Assembly (NCBI RefSeq): GCF_001612785.1
Contig: NZ_BDBC01000037.1
Span: 1-59,771 of the forward strand
From: Nocardia beijingensis NBRC 16342
Lineage (GTDB): Bacteria > Actinomycetota > Actinomycetes > Mycobacteriales > Mycobacteriaceae
Reading direction: 5' to 3'
DNA length: 59,771 nucleotides
Part shown: piece after piece, positions 8,477 to 17,479 of the stretch
How the letters are laid out: each line of letters begins with the position of its first letter
How positions within the stretch are numbered: the stretch's first letter is position 1
Made by a program: the position numbers and the translations under genes
Notes under the pieces: model-generated
Told to the model about the DNA's origin: nothing
Databases searched by the model: none
Seen by the model: the letters and a program-made list of their open reading frames with translations, nothing else

Positions 8477-9718
8477 ATGGATGGATTCAGCAGGCGCGAC
8501 GCGTTGAAAGCCGGCGGGGTGCTCGGCGCGTTCGGTGCCCTGGCCATGGTGACCCCGGCACGCGCGGAGCCGTGGACGTGGTCGCCGCAGGGTTCGGTGG
8601 CGGGCTACGGCGAAGGAGCCGATCCGCTCACCGTCTGGGACCCGGAGGCGGATCAGTTGGTCGCCTCCGTGATCGATCGAGGGGAGGTGCCGAGGGTCAA
8701 CGAGTTGTTGCGCACCTGGACCGCGAACGGCCAGCCCCTGCCGGACGGATTGCCGGCGGATCTGCGCGACTTCATGGAGTACGCACGTCAGCTTCCGCCA
8801 TGGGCGGATCGCGGCAAGCTCGCCACCGCCGTCGATTTCAACAAGAAGCGCGGACTGTATCTCGGCGTGCTCTACGGGCTGGCCAGCGGCATGATGAGCA
8901 CGGTCATTCCCAAGGAGGCGCGCGCGGTCTACTACTCCAAAGGCGGTCACGACCTGAAGGACCGCATCTTGAAGACCGCCAAACTCGGTTACGACATCGG
9001 CACCGCGAATGCTTACGGCCCCGACGGCGAGATGGTCGTGACCTGCGTGAAGACCCGGCTGGTTCATGCCGCCGTTCGTCACCTGCTGCCGCAGTCCCCG
9101 CACTGGGTGTCCTCCGCCGAGGAGGACATTCCGATCAGTCAGAACGACATGATGGTCACCTGGCACAGCTTGCCGACCACCGTCATGAAGCATCTGACCG
9201 CGTGGCAGGTGCCGATTCCCCCCGCCGAGTCGGAGGCGTTCCTGCATTCCTGGCAGGTGGGCGCGCACATGCTCGGGATTCGCGACGAGTACATTCCCAA
9301 CTCCTGGGCAGAGGCGAACTCGCAGGCCGCGCAGGTGCTCGATCCGATCCTGGCGCCGACGCCGGAGGGCGCCAAACTGGCCGACCGCCTGCTGCGTCTC
9401 GGGGCCAACCTCGACTTCACCGTCCTCACCAAACCGGTGCTCGGCTCCTTCACCCGCTTCCTGCTCGGCGACCGCATCGCCGACGGGCTGGCCATCGCCA
9501 GGGAGCCGGTCTGGGACCCGCTGCTGCGGTTGAGCTGGGGGCCGTTCATCGCCGTGCGGGAAGGGCTGCTGCCCGTGGTGCCGCTCGCGCCCGACGCCTA
9601 CTGGCTGTTCGACGAATTCCTCCGCAGGGCGGCGCTGCTGTATCTGGCGGAATTGCGGATGCCGATCAGCATCGAGATCCCGACCATGAATCGAGACATG
9701 AGTCAGCCGCCGCGCTGA
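8477..9718 (+). CDS. lcp: Latex-clearing protein (rubber oxygenase)
   Basis: 413 aa. Family knowledge: Lcp is a secreted heme-b dioxygenase that cleaves cis-1,4-polyisoprene to oligo-isoprenoid aldehydes/ketones in rubber-degrading actinomycetes. Seen here: a Tat signal (SRRDALKAGG at residues 5-14, then a hydrophobic stretch and AxA-type cleavage at ARAEP) and the family core VKTRLVHAAVRHLLPQSPHW, with the Arg, His and Lys-Thr residues expected around the heme. The ATG at 8477 follows GAGGAG with an 11-base spacer and places the twin Arg correctly. No lcpR-type regulator or aldehyde-processing genes (such as oxiAB) are adjacent, and a hairpin ends the transcript, so it appears monocistronic. 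Confidence 0.85.
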   Translation: MDGFSRRDALKAGGVLGAFGALAMVTPARAEPWTWSPQGSVAGYGEGADPLTVWDPEADQLVASVIDRGEVPRVNELLRTWTANGQPLPDGLPADLRDFMEYARQLPPWADRGKLATAVDFNKKRGLYLGVLYGLASGMMSTVIPKEARAVYYSKGGHDLKDRILKTAKLGYDIGTANAYGPDGEMVVTCVKTRLVHAAVRHLLPQSPHWVSSAEEDIPISQNDMMVTWHSLPTTVMKHLTAWQVPIPPAESEAFLHSWQVGAHMLGIRDEYIPNSWAEANSQAAQVLDPILAPTPEGAKLADRLLRLGANLDFTVLTKPVLGSFTRFLLGDRIADGLAIAREPVWDPLLRLSWGPFIAVREGLLPVVPLAPDAYWLFDEFLRRAALLYLAELRMPISIEIPTMNRDMSQPPR

Positions 9719-9728
9719 GTCGCCTGAC

Positions 9729-9758
9729 GCCGATGCGCTCCCTCTGGAGTGCATCGGC
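9729..9758 (+). terminator. Hairpin terminator after lcp
   Basis: GCCGATGCGCTCC pairs with GGAGTGCATCGGC (13 bp with one G-T wobble) around a 4-nt loop, starting 10 bases after the lcp stop. No T-tract. Confidence 0.65.
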
Positions 9759-9896
9759 GATAGCTGGTAAGTTACTCGACATTCTTTGGAGTAGATTGAC
9801 GAGATGGGTGAGACCTCCCGGTATGGGCCGGTCGGTGGCCGGTCGGAGGGAAATCGAACGGCGCCACCCATCCTAAGTTATGAGGAGTTCCGCAAC

Positions 9897-10187
9897 GTGA
9901 GCCATAGGACGCCCGGTTCGCCGCATGGCTCGACCGCCTGGCGATCGATGTCCGGGGGTGGCGCGGAGCGTGCCGAACGAACAGCGGCCGACATGACGAA
10001 TCCGCAGCGCATCCGACACATTCATATCGAATCCGGCGCGTTGGTCCTGGACTACCGGGCATGCGCGGAACAGGCCAGAAGCGTGGCCGCCGACTTGGCG
10101 CACAGCCATCCGGAGCTGATCGTCACGATCGACGACGACGTCCACGTCGAGCTGCCGGAGTTGCCTTGCGGCGATCTGTGGCGGTGA
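9897..10187 (+). CDS. Small protein of unknown function
   Basis: 96 aa if it starts at the GTG at 9897, which has GAGGAG nine bases upstream. A shorter 64-aa version from the ATG at 9993 is also possible and contains all the structured-looking sequence: IRHIHIESGALVLDYRACAEQARSVAADLAHSHPELIVTIDDDVHVELPELPCGDLW. The predicted strand-helix-strand pattern and two Cys give no family match that I recognise. It ends 13 bases before the SRPBCC gene and is probably co-transcribed with it. Confidence 0.5.
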   Translation: MSHRTPGSPHGSTAWRSMSGGGAERAERTAADMTNPQRIRHIHIESGALVLDYRACAEQARSVAADLAHSHPELIVTIDDDVHVELPELPCGDLWR

Positions 10188-10200
10188 TAACGTCGGCCCC

Positions 10201-10614
10201 ATGACGGCGATTCGCCATGAGATCGTGATCGGCGCTTCGCCCAGCCACATCTGGGATGTCGTGCGTGATGTCGGCGCCGTGCATCGACGCCTGCTCCCCG
10301 GGCGGGTGGTCGATACCCGCCTGGACGGCGCGGAGCGCCGGCTGACCTTTCCGGACGGGCACGTCATCCGCGAACTGATCGTTTCCATCGATGACGAGGC
10401 TCGCCGCTTGGCGTACTCGGTCCTCGAAGGCGCCCGGCCCGCGCTGGAATACCACCACGCTTCGTTCGAGGTTCGTGCCGAGGGGGAGCGCGGCAGGCTG
10501 ATCTGGATCACTGACGTATTGCCGGAGTCGGCCGCGCCGGAAGTCCGCATTCGTACCGAATACGGCATCGCGGAGATGAAGCAGGCGATCGAGGCCGCCG
10601 CGGCCGAGTCGTAG
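10201..10614 (+). CDS. SRPBCC-family protein
   Basis: 137 aa, typical length for a single SRPBCC/START-like domain: first strand RHEIVIGASPSHIWDVVRDV, then VVDTRLDGAERRLTF, the central DDEARRLAYSVLEG strand, and a C-terminal amphipathic helix (YGIAEMKQAIEAAAAE). Members are often small ligand binders, cyclases or stress-linked proteins; nothing here specifies the ligand. It lies between the small unknown gene and an AraC-type regulator on the same strand (22-base gap to the latter). Confidence 0.8.
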   Translation: MTAIRHEIVIGASPSHIWDVVRDVGAVHRRLLPGRVVDTRLDGAERRLTFPDGHVIRELIVSIDDEARRLAYSVLEGARPALEYHHASFEVRAEGERGRLIWITDVLPESAAPEVRIRTEYGIAEMKQAIEAAAAES

Positions 10615-10636
10615 CGGGCGGGGACCGGGAGGCGCC

Positions 10637-11389
10637 ATGTGGCAGGGCACCGCGACGCTGTATCCGGGCAGACTGCTGTATTCCGGCCGGATCGGGAGCG
10701 CGCACCGCCATCATCACGCCGCGGCGCAATTGATCTTCAGTACCAGCGGTTCGGTCGGTCTGCGCGACGACACCGGCGGCTGCTGGGCAGGGCGAGCGGC
10801 GCTGATTCCTCCCGGCATTCCGCACGAAACCAGCGGCACGGCGACCGGATTGCTGATATTCGCCGATGCGCAATCGGCACTGGGGCGCGCGCTGACCGCG
10901 TGTGTTCAGCACACCGGAAGCGCCGTCGACTCGGTCGCCGCGTGGTCACGAGCCGCGCTTCCGTTACTGGATCTCGACGGCGGTGAGCGGGACCAGGAGC
11001 AACTGGCGCACGGTGCGCTGACGGCCTTGATCGGTGCTGCCGCTCCTACCGGCGCGGCCCGGCACCCGGCGCTGCGCGACGCGCTCGAACTGCTGCCGGA
11101 CCTGCTGAGCGGCCCACTGCGTTTGGCCCAGCTCGCCGCCGCGGTCGGATTGTCGGCGAGCCGTCTCGGTCATCTGTTCCGCGCCGAACTCGGGTTGGCG
11201 TTCCCGCCGTACCTGCGGTGGGCGCGCCTGCGACAGGCGATGGACCACGCCCGGCGCGGCGGCACGCTGACCGACGCGGCGCATGCCGCCGGCTTCGCCG
11301 ACAGCGCACATCTCACCCGAGTCTGCCGCGAGATGTTCGGCCTCACGCCCTCCGAACTCGCCGGTGCCGTCACGCTGGTGCGGTCGTAG
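10637..11389 (+). CDS. AraC-family transcriptional regulator
   Basis: 250 aa. The N-terminal part has a His-rich cupin-like strand (SGRIGSAHRHHHAAAQLIF) and the PPGIPHE turn, a metal/ligand-binding barrel as in many AraC proteins. The C-terminal double HTH is at about residues 155-245: LRLAQLAAAVGLSASRLGHLFRAELG, then LTDAAHAAGFADSAHLTRVCREMFGLTPSEL. The inducer is unknown. The membrane hydroxylase gene starts 47 bases downstream on the same strand and is a plausible operon partner. Confidence 0.88.
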   Translation: MWQGTATLYPGRLLYSGRIGSAHRHHHAAAQLIFSTSGSVGLRDDTGGCWAGRAALIPPGIPHETSGTATGLLIFADAQSALGRALTACVQHTGSAVDSVAAWSRAALPLLDLDGGERDQEQLAHGALTALIGAAAPTGAARHPALRDALELLPDLLSGPLRLAQLAAAVGLSASRLGHLFRAELGLAFPPYLRWARLRQAMDHARRGGTLTDAAHAAGFADSAHLTRVCREMFGLTPSELAGAVTLVRS

Positions 11390-11436
11390 CGGATCTGTTC
11401 AAGCGTCACGGGCTCGCGGAACCCACGCTGAACGGC

Positions 11437-12339
11437 ATGCATACCCTGGTTCGCTACGGCTACGTGCCGTTCATGCTCTTGGCCGTCAACGGCGCCGCCC
11501 TCGCCGTCATCGCCTCCGGTGCCGGCAAAGTGTGGCTGCTGCCGCTGCTGGTGCTCGCGATCGCCGTATCGTTCGCCGCCGAACGGATCCTGCCCTACCA
11601 CGACGACTGGAACCGCGCCCACGACGACGGCCCCCGCGACACCGCGCACGCCGTGGTCAACGAACTGCTCACGCTCGGCGGCGTGGCGGCGCTGCCGCTG
11701 ATGGCCGCGCTGATTCCCGCCGCCGATGTCTGGCCCCACCGGTGGCCCTTCGCGATCCAAGTGCTGGCCGCCGTCCTGGTCGCCGACCTCGGCATCACGC
11801 TGACCCACTTGGCCAGCCACAAGATCCCCGCGCTGTGGCGGTTGCACGCCGTGCACCACAGCGTCGAACGCGCCTACGGCTTCAACGGCCTCATGAAACA
11901 CCCGCTGCACCAGACCTTGGAGACGGTCGCCGGTGTCACCCCGCTCGTGCTGCTCGGACTGCCTACCACGGTGGCCGCCGCCCTCGCCTTCACTGTGGCG
12001 GTGCAACTGCTGCTGCAACACTCGAACGTCGACTACCGCGTAGGCCCGCTGCGTACCGTGCTCGCGCTCAACCAGGCACACCGGTTCCACCACTTGAAAT
12101 GGGCGGGCATCGGCGACGTCAACTTCGGACTGTTCACTTTGATCTGGGATCACCTGTTGCGCACGTACTCCTACGACCCGGACCGCCGCTTCACCAGCGA
12201 CGATCTCGGCATGGCCGCCAAACCGCACTATCCGAGCGGCTACCTCGCCCAACTCGTCGAACCCTTCCGGCCCAGCGGCGCGTGCGGGGCCACGAAACCC
12301 GCTCAGCGCTCATTGCCCGCGCGCAGCCAGGCGATGTAG
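11437..12339 (+). CDS. Sterol desaturase/fatty acid hydroxylase superfamily membrane protein
   Basis: 300 aa. Membrane helices surround the di-iron His clusters typical of this superfamily: HLASHKIPALWRLHAVHHS (HxxxH and HxxHH), HPLHQ, QHSNVDY and HRFHH. Family members use O2 and a di-iron centre at the membrane to hydroxylate or desaturate lipids, sterols or carotenoids. The ATG at 11437 starts just before the first helix; a slightly earlier alternative start cannot be excluded. The preceding AraC gene may control it. The 214 bases after it hold no gene I can support. Confidence 0.85.
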   Translation: MHTLVRYGYVPFMLLAVNGAALAVIASGAGKVWLLPLLVLAIAVSFAAERILPYHDDWNRAHDDGPRDTAHAVVNELLTLGGVAALPLMAALIPAADVWPHRWPFAIQVLAAVLVADLGITLTHLASHKIPALWRLHAVHHSVERAYGFNGLMKHPLHQTLETVAGVTPLVLLGLPTTVAAALAFTVAVQLLLQHSNVDYRVGPLRTVLALNQAHRFHHLKWAGIGDVNFGLFTLIWDHLLRTYSYDPDRRFTSDDLGMAAKPHYPSGYLAQLVEPFRPSGACGATKPAQRSLPARSQAM

Positions 12340-12553
12340 TCGGCGGTCGCGCTTGTCGACACCTCAACCACTTCTGCGAATGGGCAGGCATTCGACAGCG
12401 AGCGGCGGCCGATGCGCGAGGCTGAGTCGGCTGCGGCGCGCCGCTGCCTACGCGCATCCGCGTAGGAGATCGTGATCGGCTGCGTCGGTCGTCGTAGTCG
12501 ATCGCGCATCCGGTCAGGAGCGCGAGCGCTCGCGGATGCCGTACGCTCACGGC

Positions 12554-13768
12554 ATGGTTCAGCAGGCGGCGGCACGACGGCTGTCCGCCTGGGTGTCGAG
12601 TCGGCCCGCCTGGTTCCCGGATGTTCTGCTGGCGCTGTTCGTCACCGTGATCCAGGTGCAGAGTGCCGCGATACCGGTGCCGTTGGAACCGGCCTACACG
12701 CCGGTGTCGGGTTTCGGCTATGTGCTGCTGATCGCCAGCGGCCTGGCCGTCGCGGCCCGCCGTCGGCAGCCGGTCGCGGTGTTCGCGGTCACGGCGGCGG
12801 CCAGCCTGGTCTATTTCGGTCTCGGCTTCCCCGACCGGCTTTCGTATCTCGGCCTCTTCGTCGCCCTGTACACCCTGGCCGCCTACGGGGACGGGAAGCG
12901 GTCGCTGCTGATCGCAGGCGCGGGCATCACGGCGTTGTCCGTCGGCTGGTTGATCGCCGCCGCCGATGTGCAGCCGCTGGTGGCCATCGGGTGGGTGTTC
13001 TTCCGGATCGGCGCGTCGGTGATCAGCACGATCCTCGGTGAATCCGTCCGATCCCGCCGGGTCATCGCCGCCGACGCGCAGGAACGCGCCGAACTCGCCG
13101 AACGCTCCCGCGACGAGGAGGCAAGGGCGCGGGTCGACGCCGAACGGCTGCGGATCGCCCGCGAAGTGCACGACACGGTCGCCCACGCGATCGCCATCAT
13201 CAACGTGCAATCCGGCGTCACCGCGCACGTGCTCGACAAGCGACCGGAACAGGCCAGGGAAGCCCTGCGCACCATCGAGCAGACCAGTTCGCGGGCGCTG
13301 CGGGAGATGCGCGCGATCCTCGGCGTACTCCGCGACGGCGACGAGCGCGAGCCCTATCCGGGGCTCGGCCAGATCGACGAGCTCGTCGGTAAGGCCCGCG
13401 ACGCCGGGCTCGACATCGCTTTCGAGCAGACGGCCGCGGTGACGCCGCTGCCGAGCGCGGTGGGCAGCGCCGCGTATCGCATCGTGCAGGAGTCGATCAC
13501 CAACGTGATCCGGCACGTCGGCCCGACCAAGGTGAGGGTGGCGCTCGAACCCGGCATCGACGCCGTGCGGATACGGGTGGTCGACGAGGGTCGCCGCGAT
13601 GCCGCACCCGTTCGGATCGACAGCTCCGCCACGACCGGACGCGGCATCGCCGGGATGCGCGAACGCTGCCGGTTGCTCGGCGGTGAACTCGACGCGACGC
13701 CGCGCCCGGAAGGCGGGTTCGAGGTCACCGCGCGCCTGCCCCTGACACCGGTCGGGACGCGCTTGTGA
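12554..13768 (+). CDS. Two-component sensor histidine kinase (NarL/DesK-type, HisKA_3)
   Basis: 404 aa. The N-terminal half (about residues 15-165) is hydrophobic with roughly five membrane helices and little extracellular loop, implying membrane or intramembrane sensing. A coiled linker leads to the dimerisation helix with phospho-acceptor His206 (IAREVHDTVAHAIAIINVQ). The ATPase domain shows the N-box (IVQESITNVIRHV) and G-box (GRGIAGMRERCRLLGG). The ATG at 12554 is used; an ATG 18 bases upstream is possible. It overlaps the response regulator start by 4 bases (GTGA). Confidence 0.92.
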   Translation: MVQQAAARRLSAWVSSRPAWFPDVLLALFVTVIQVQSAAIPVPLEPAYTPVSGFGYVLLIASGLAVAARRRQPVAVFAVTAAASLVYFGLGFPDRLSYLGLFVALYTLAAYGDGKRSLLIAGAGITALSVGWLIAAADVQPLVAIGWVFFRIGASVISTILGESVRSRRVIAADAQERAELAERSRDEEARARVDAERLRIAREVHDTVAHAIAIINVQSGVTAHVLDKRPEQAREALRTIEQTSSRALREMRAILGVLRDGDEREPYPGLGQIDELVGKARDAGLDIAFEQTAAVTPLPSAVGSAAYRIVQESITNVIRHVGPTKVRVALEPGIDAVRIRVVDEGRRDAAPVRIDSSATTGRGIAGMRERCRLLGGELDATPRPEGGFEVTARLPLTPVGTRL

Positions 13769-14442
13769 ACTCGGCACCACCGATCAAAGTCCTGCTCGCC
13801 GACGACGAACGCCTGGTCCGTTCCGGCTTCAAGGTGCTGCTCGACCTGGAGGACGACATCACGGTGGTCGGTGAGGCCACCACCGGCGCGGAAGCCGTCG
13901 AACTCGCCCGCGCCACCCGCCCCGACGTCGTCCTGATGGACATCCGCATGCCCCGACTGGACGGCATCCGCGCCACCGCGCAGATCGCCGAGGGCAACGG
14001 GATGGAGCGGGTGAAGGTGCTCATCCTCACCACCTACGACACCGACGAGAACGTCTTCGACGCGTTGCAGGCCGGTGCGAGCGGGTTTCTGCTCAAGGAC
14101 GCGGGACCGGCCGAACTCTTGCACGCCATCCGGGTGATCGCCGCCGGTGACGCGCTGCTCGCGCCGCGGATCACCCGGCGGCTCATCGGTCAGTTCACCG
14201 CGCGGCGGCGGGCCGCCAAGTCCGCCGAGGACCGGCTCGCCGTGCTGACCGACCGTGAGCGCGAAGTACTGGCGCTGGTGGGGGAGGGCATGAGCAACGA
14301 CGAGATCGGCGCCGCGTTGTTCCTCAGTCCCGCCACCGCGCGCACCCATGTGAGCCGAGCGATGGTGAAACTGGGCGCGCGCGACCGAGCCCAGCTGGTC
14401 GTGATCGCCTACCAGACCGGGCTGGTGGAGTTCTCCTCGTAG
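13765..14442 (+). CDS. NarL/LuxR-type response regulator
   Basis: 225 aa from a GTG overlapping the kinase stop. The receiver domain (residues 7-125) has the acidic pair DDE, phospho-acceptor Asp59 in VLMDIRMP, the conserved Thr (ILTTYD) and Lys (LLKDA). The LuxR-type HTH is at about residues 155-220 (LTDREREVLALVGEGMSNDEIGAALFLSPATARTHVSRAMVKLG). It is the cognate partner of the upstream kinase. Targets are unknown; the esterase and ABC genes downstream are candidates by position only. Confidence 0.94.
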   Translation: MNSAPPIKVLLADDERLVRSGFKVLLDLEDDITVVGEATTGAEAVELARATRPDVVLMDIRMPRLDGIRATAQIAEGNGMERVKVLILTTYDTDENVFDALQAGASGFLLKDAGPAELLHAIRVIAAGDALLAPRITRRLIGQFTARRRAAKSAEDRLAVLTDREREVLALVGEGMSNDEIGAALFLSPATARTHVSRAMVKLGARDRAQLVVIAYQTGLVEFSS

Positions 14443-14613
14443 CCGCCGGATCGTCGGCATCCGGCGAATCAGTGTGCCGCACAACGCCGTAGATCTCCGT
14501 GCTCGGCTACGACGGCCGGCGCAGCCGATCGACGCTCTCGTACGCGCATTCACGTAGACGGTGACTCCTGTCGCCGGAAGCCGAGCGCGCCGGGACGGCG
14601 CGACCATCGACGC

Positions 14614-15540
14614 ATGATTCTGGATCCCGAACTCGAGGCCGCTGTCTCCTTCTTCCCCCCGGCCGACCTGAGCGACCCCGGCATCGCCCGGAAGCATCTC
14701 GCCGAGCTGGCCGCCGCCATTCCGGTGCCCGACATCGCGGGCATGTCGATCGAAAATCGCACGGTACCGGGCGATGTCGAGGTGCCGATACGGATATACC
14801 GGCCGCGCCGGACCGAGGGCGGCGCCCTCATCTGGCTGCACGGCGGTGGATTCGTCATGGGCGACCTGGACACCGAACATCCGTGGGCCACGCTGCTGGC
14901 GAACGACTCCGGCGTGACGGTGATCTCGGTCGGCTACCGCCTGGCTCCCGAGCATCCGTTCCCCGCCGCGCACGACGACATCTACGCGGTGCTGACCTGG
15001 ACCGCCGAGCACGCGACCGAGCTCGGCGTCGACCCGGCGCGGATCGCGATCGGCGGGCACAGCGCGGGCGCTGGGCTAGCGACCGCGGTCGCGTTGCGTG
15101 CCCGAGACGAGCAAGGGCCGCCGATCCGCTTCCAACTGCTCAACCAGCCCGTCCTCGACGACCGTCAGCTGACGTGGTCGGCGCGCGCTTTCACCGACAC
15201 CCCCTTCGTGACCCGGGCGAAAGTTGCCCAGATGTGGCAGCACTACCTTGCCGCCACGCCCGCGACACCGTACGCCGCACCGGCGCGCGCCGAGGATTTG
15301 TCCGGCCTGCCACCCGCCTACATCGCCACCGCGGAGTACTGCCCGAACCGCGACGAGGACATCGAGTACGCGCTGCGCCTGCTGCGCGCGGGCGTGCCGG
15401 TCGAGCTGCACCAGTGGCCCGGCACGTTCCACGGATCGCAAGCGATCCGGTCCGCCGGAGTGTCGCAGCGCCAGAGCGCCGAAATCGCCGCCGTGCTCCG
15501 CCGCGCGCTGGAACCGGCTACCGGCTCGAAAACCGCCTAG
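14614..15540 (+). CDS. Alpha/beta hydrolase of the hormone-sensitive lipase family
   Basis: 308 aa. HGGG oxyanion motif near residue 75 (WLHGGGFVMGDLD); nucleophile elbow GHSAG with Ser150; Asp in the NRDEDIEY region and His in PGTFHGSQ complete the triad. This is family IV (HSL-like) of bacterial esterases, which act on short to medium acyl esters. It ends 31 bases before two ABC half-transporter genes on the same strand. Siderophore-processing esterases can sit in such a position, but this family is broad and the link is only a guess. Confidence 0.9.
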   Translation: MILDPELEAAVSFFPPADLSDPGIARKHLAELAAAIPVPDIAGMSIENRTVPGDVEVPIRIYRPRRTEGGALIWLHGGGFVMGDLDTEHPWATLLANDSGVTVISVGYRLAPEHPFPAAHDDIYAVLTWTAEHATELGVDPARIAIGGHSAGAGLATAVALRARDEQGPPIRFQLLNQPVLDDRQLTWSARAFTDTPFVTRAKVAQMWQHYLAATPATPYAAPARAEDLSGLPPAYIATAEYCPNRDEDIEYALRLLRAGVPVELHQWPGTFHGSQAIRSAGVSQRQSAEIAAVLRRALEPATGSKTA

Positions 15541-15571
15541 GCGCAGCGCGATCGGCCGAAAGGGGAGAACC

Positions 15572-17479
15572 ATGACCACCATCGACCTCGCCGAGGCGAG
15601 GAAGCAGTCCACACCACCCCCGTCGGACACCGGCACCACGGCGCCGGGAAGGGCGACCGTGTCGCTGCGCCCGTACCTCGGCGGGTTCGCCGCGGTAGTC
15701 GTCACGCAGATCATCGGCGCCGTCGCCGGTCTGGCGCCGTTGCTCGCGGTCGTCGAACTGGGCCGGACGCTGTTGTCGCCCGGACCGGTCGATCACGGGC
15801 ACGTCCGGATGATCGTCATCGCGGGTGCGGCCGGGTTGTTCGTCCGGCTGCTGTTCACGGCCGCGTCGTCCGGAATCGGGCACCTGCTCGACAGCCGGGT
15901 GCAACTGATGTTCCGCCGGGAACTGGCCGCGCGGTTGGGGCGGGTGCCGATCGGCTGGTTCTCCGGGCGTGGCACCGGTGAGCTGGCGAAGATCGTGGGC
16001 AAAGACGTCGGCACCGTGCACCCGCTCATCGCCCACACCCCCGGCGAGCTCGTCGCGGCATTCGTCGTGCCGCTGGTGTCGCTGATCTATCTGTTCACCG
16101 TGGACTGGCGGCTCACCGTGGTCACGCTGATACCGGTGGCGCTTGCGGTGGCGCTGGTGCCCTTGATGATGACCTCCGCCCGCTTGCGTGAGCAGAAGGA
16201 GTTCGATGCGGGGATGGCTCGGATCGCGAGCGCGACCGTCGAATTCGTGCAGGGCATCCCGGTGGTCAAGGCATTCGGCTCGGGTGAACGCGCGCACCGG
16301 GAATTCCGCGCGGCGACAGACGATTTCACGAACTCCTTCCTGCGTATGGTGCGCGGTCTGGCCGGGCCGGGCGCGGCGATGCAGGTGGTGCTGTCGCCGC
16401 CGTTCGTGCTGCTGGTCGTGCTGACCGGTGGCGCGGTCCTGATCACGGGCGGCGCCATGGCCCCACCCGACCTGCTGCCCTTCCTGCTGCTCGGGCTGGG
16501 TTTGACCGCTCCGGTGGCGGCGCTTGGCCACGGCTTCGACGATCTGCAGGCGGCCCGGCGCGCGGTCGGCCGGATCCGGGAAGTGCTCGCGGCGCCGGAG
16601 CTGCCGGAGCCTGCGCGCCCGGTCGCGCCGCGGGGACACCGGGTGGAACTGCGGGACGTGCGGTTCGGTTACGACACCGAGCACGAAGTGCTGCGCGGCA
16701 TCGACCTGGTGCTCGAGCCGGGGACGGTCACCGCGATCGTCGGGCCGTCGGGAAGCGGGAAGTCCACGCTTGTCCAGCTGCTTCCCCGGTTCTTCGACCC
16801 CACCCACGGTGCGATCCTGCTCGGCGGCGTCGATCTGCGCGAGCTCGGCAGCCGGGCGCTCTACCGGATGGTGTCCTTCGTCTTCCAGGACGTGCGGTTG
16901 CTGCGCGCGTCGGTCGCGGACAACATCGCGCTGGCGGTGCCGCATGCCGGCTTCGACGACGTGGTGCGCGCCGCCCGGCTGGCGAACATCCACGATCGGA
17001 TCCTCGAACTGCCGCGCGGCTACGACACCGTGCTCGGTGCGGAAGCCGAGCTGTCCGGCGGTGAAGCGCAACGGCTTTCGATCGCACGCGCGCTGCTGGC
17101 CGATACCCCCGTGCTGGTGCTCGACGAGGCCACCGCCTTCGCCGACCCGCACACCGAGCGGGCGGTGCGCCGAGCCCTGGCGACGCTGGACGGCGAGCGG
17201 ACCATCCTGGTCATCGCCCACCGGCTGGAAACCATCGCCGACGCGGACACCGTCGTCGTGCTGGAGAACGGGTCGATCGTCGAGCGCGGCAAGCCGGGCG
17301 AACTACTGGCCGCTGACGGCCGGTTCGCCGAATTCTGGCGATCCCACCGGCCCGCGCTCACCGAGAAGGCCGAATCCATCGGCAACATGCTGCGGCGCGA
17401 ATTCGGGTCGTGGAGCGGGCAGAGCCTGTCCGCGCGATCGTTCGCCGACCAGGCACCGCGAGGGAAGGAACCCCGATGA
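15572..17479 (+). CDS. ABC half-transporter, first of a heterodimeric pair (YbtP/IrtA-like)
   Basis: 635 aa: about 45 polar N-terminal residues, six membrane helices (residues 45-310), then an ATPase domain with GPSGSGKST, LSGGEAQR and VLVLDEA. The membrane part (GRVPIGWFSGRGTGELAKIVGKDVGTVHPLIAHTPGELVAA) resembles the exporter-fold importers of the YbtPQ/IrtAB group, which take up ferric siderophores. It lacks an IrtA-type FAD/siderophore reductase domain. The ATG at 15572 follows AAAGGGGAG. It overlaps the next gene by 4 bases (ATGA), so the two should form one heterodimer. A drug or lipid exporter role remains possible. Confidence 0.82.
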   Translation: MTTIDLAEARKQSTPPPSDTGTTAPGRATVSLRPYLGGFAAVVVTQIIGAVAGLAPLLAVVELGRTLLSPGPVDHGHVRMIVIAGAAGLFVRLLFTAASSGIGHLLDSRVQLMFRRELAARLGRVPIGWFSGRGTGELAKIVGKDVGTVHPLIAHTPGELVAAFVVPLVSLIYLFTVDWRLTVVTLIPVALAVALVPLMMTSARLREQKEFDAGMARIASATVEFVQGIPVVKAFGSGERAHREFRAATDDFTNSFLRMVRGLAGPGAAMQVVLSPPFVLLVVLTGGAVLITGGAMAPPDLLPFLLLGLGLTAPVAALGHGFDDLQAARRAVGRIREVLAAPELPEPARPVAPRGHRVELRDVRFGYDTEHEVLRGIDLVLEPGTVTAIVGPSGSGKSTLVQLLPRFFDPTHGAILLGGVDLRELGSRALYRMVSFVFQDVRLLRASVADNIALAVPHAGFDDVVRAARLANIHDRILELPRGYDTVLGAEAELSGGEAQRLSIARALLADTPVLVLDEATAFADPHTERAVRRALATLDGERTILVIAHRLETIADADTVVVLENGSIVERGKPGELLAADGRFAEFWRSHRPALTEKAESIGNMLRREFGSWSGQSLSARSFADQAPRGKEPR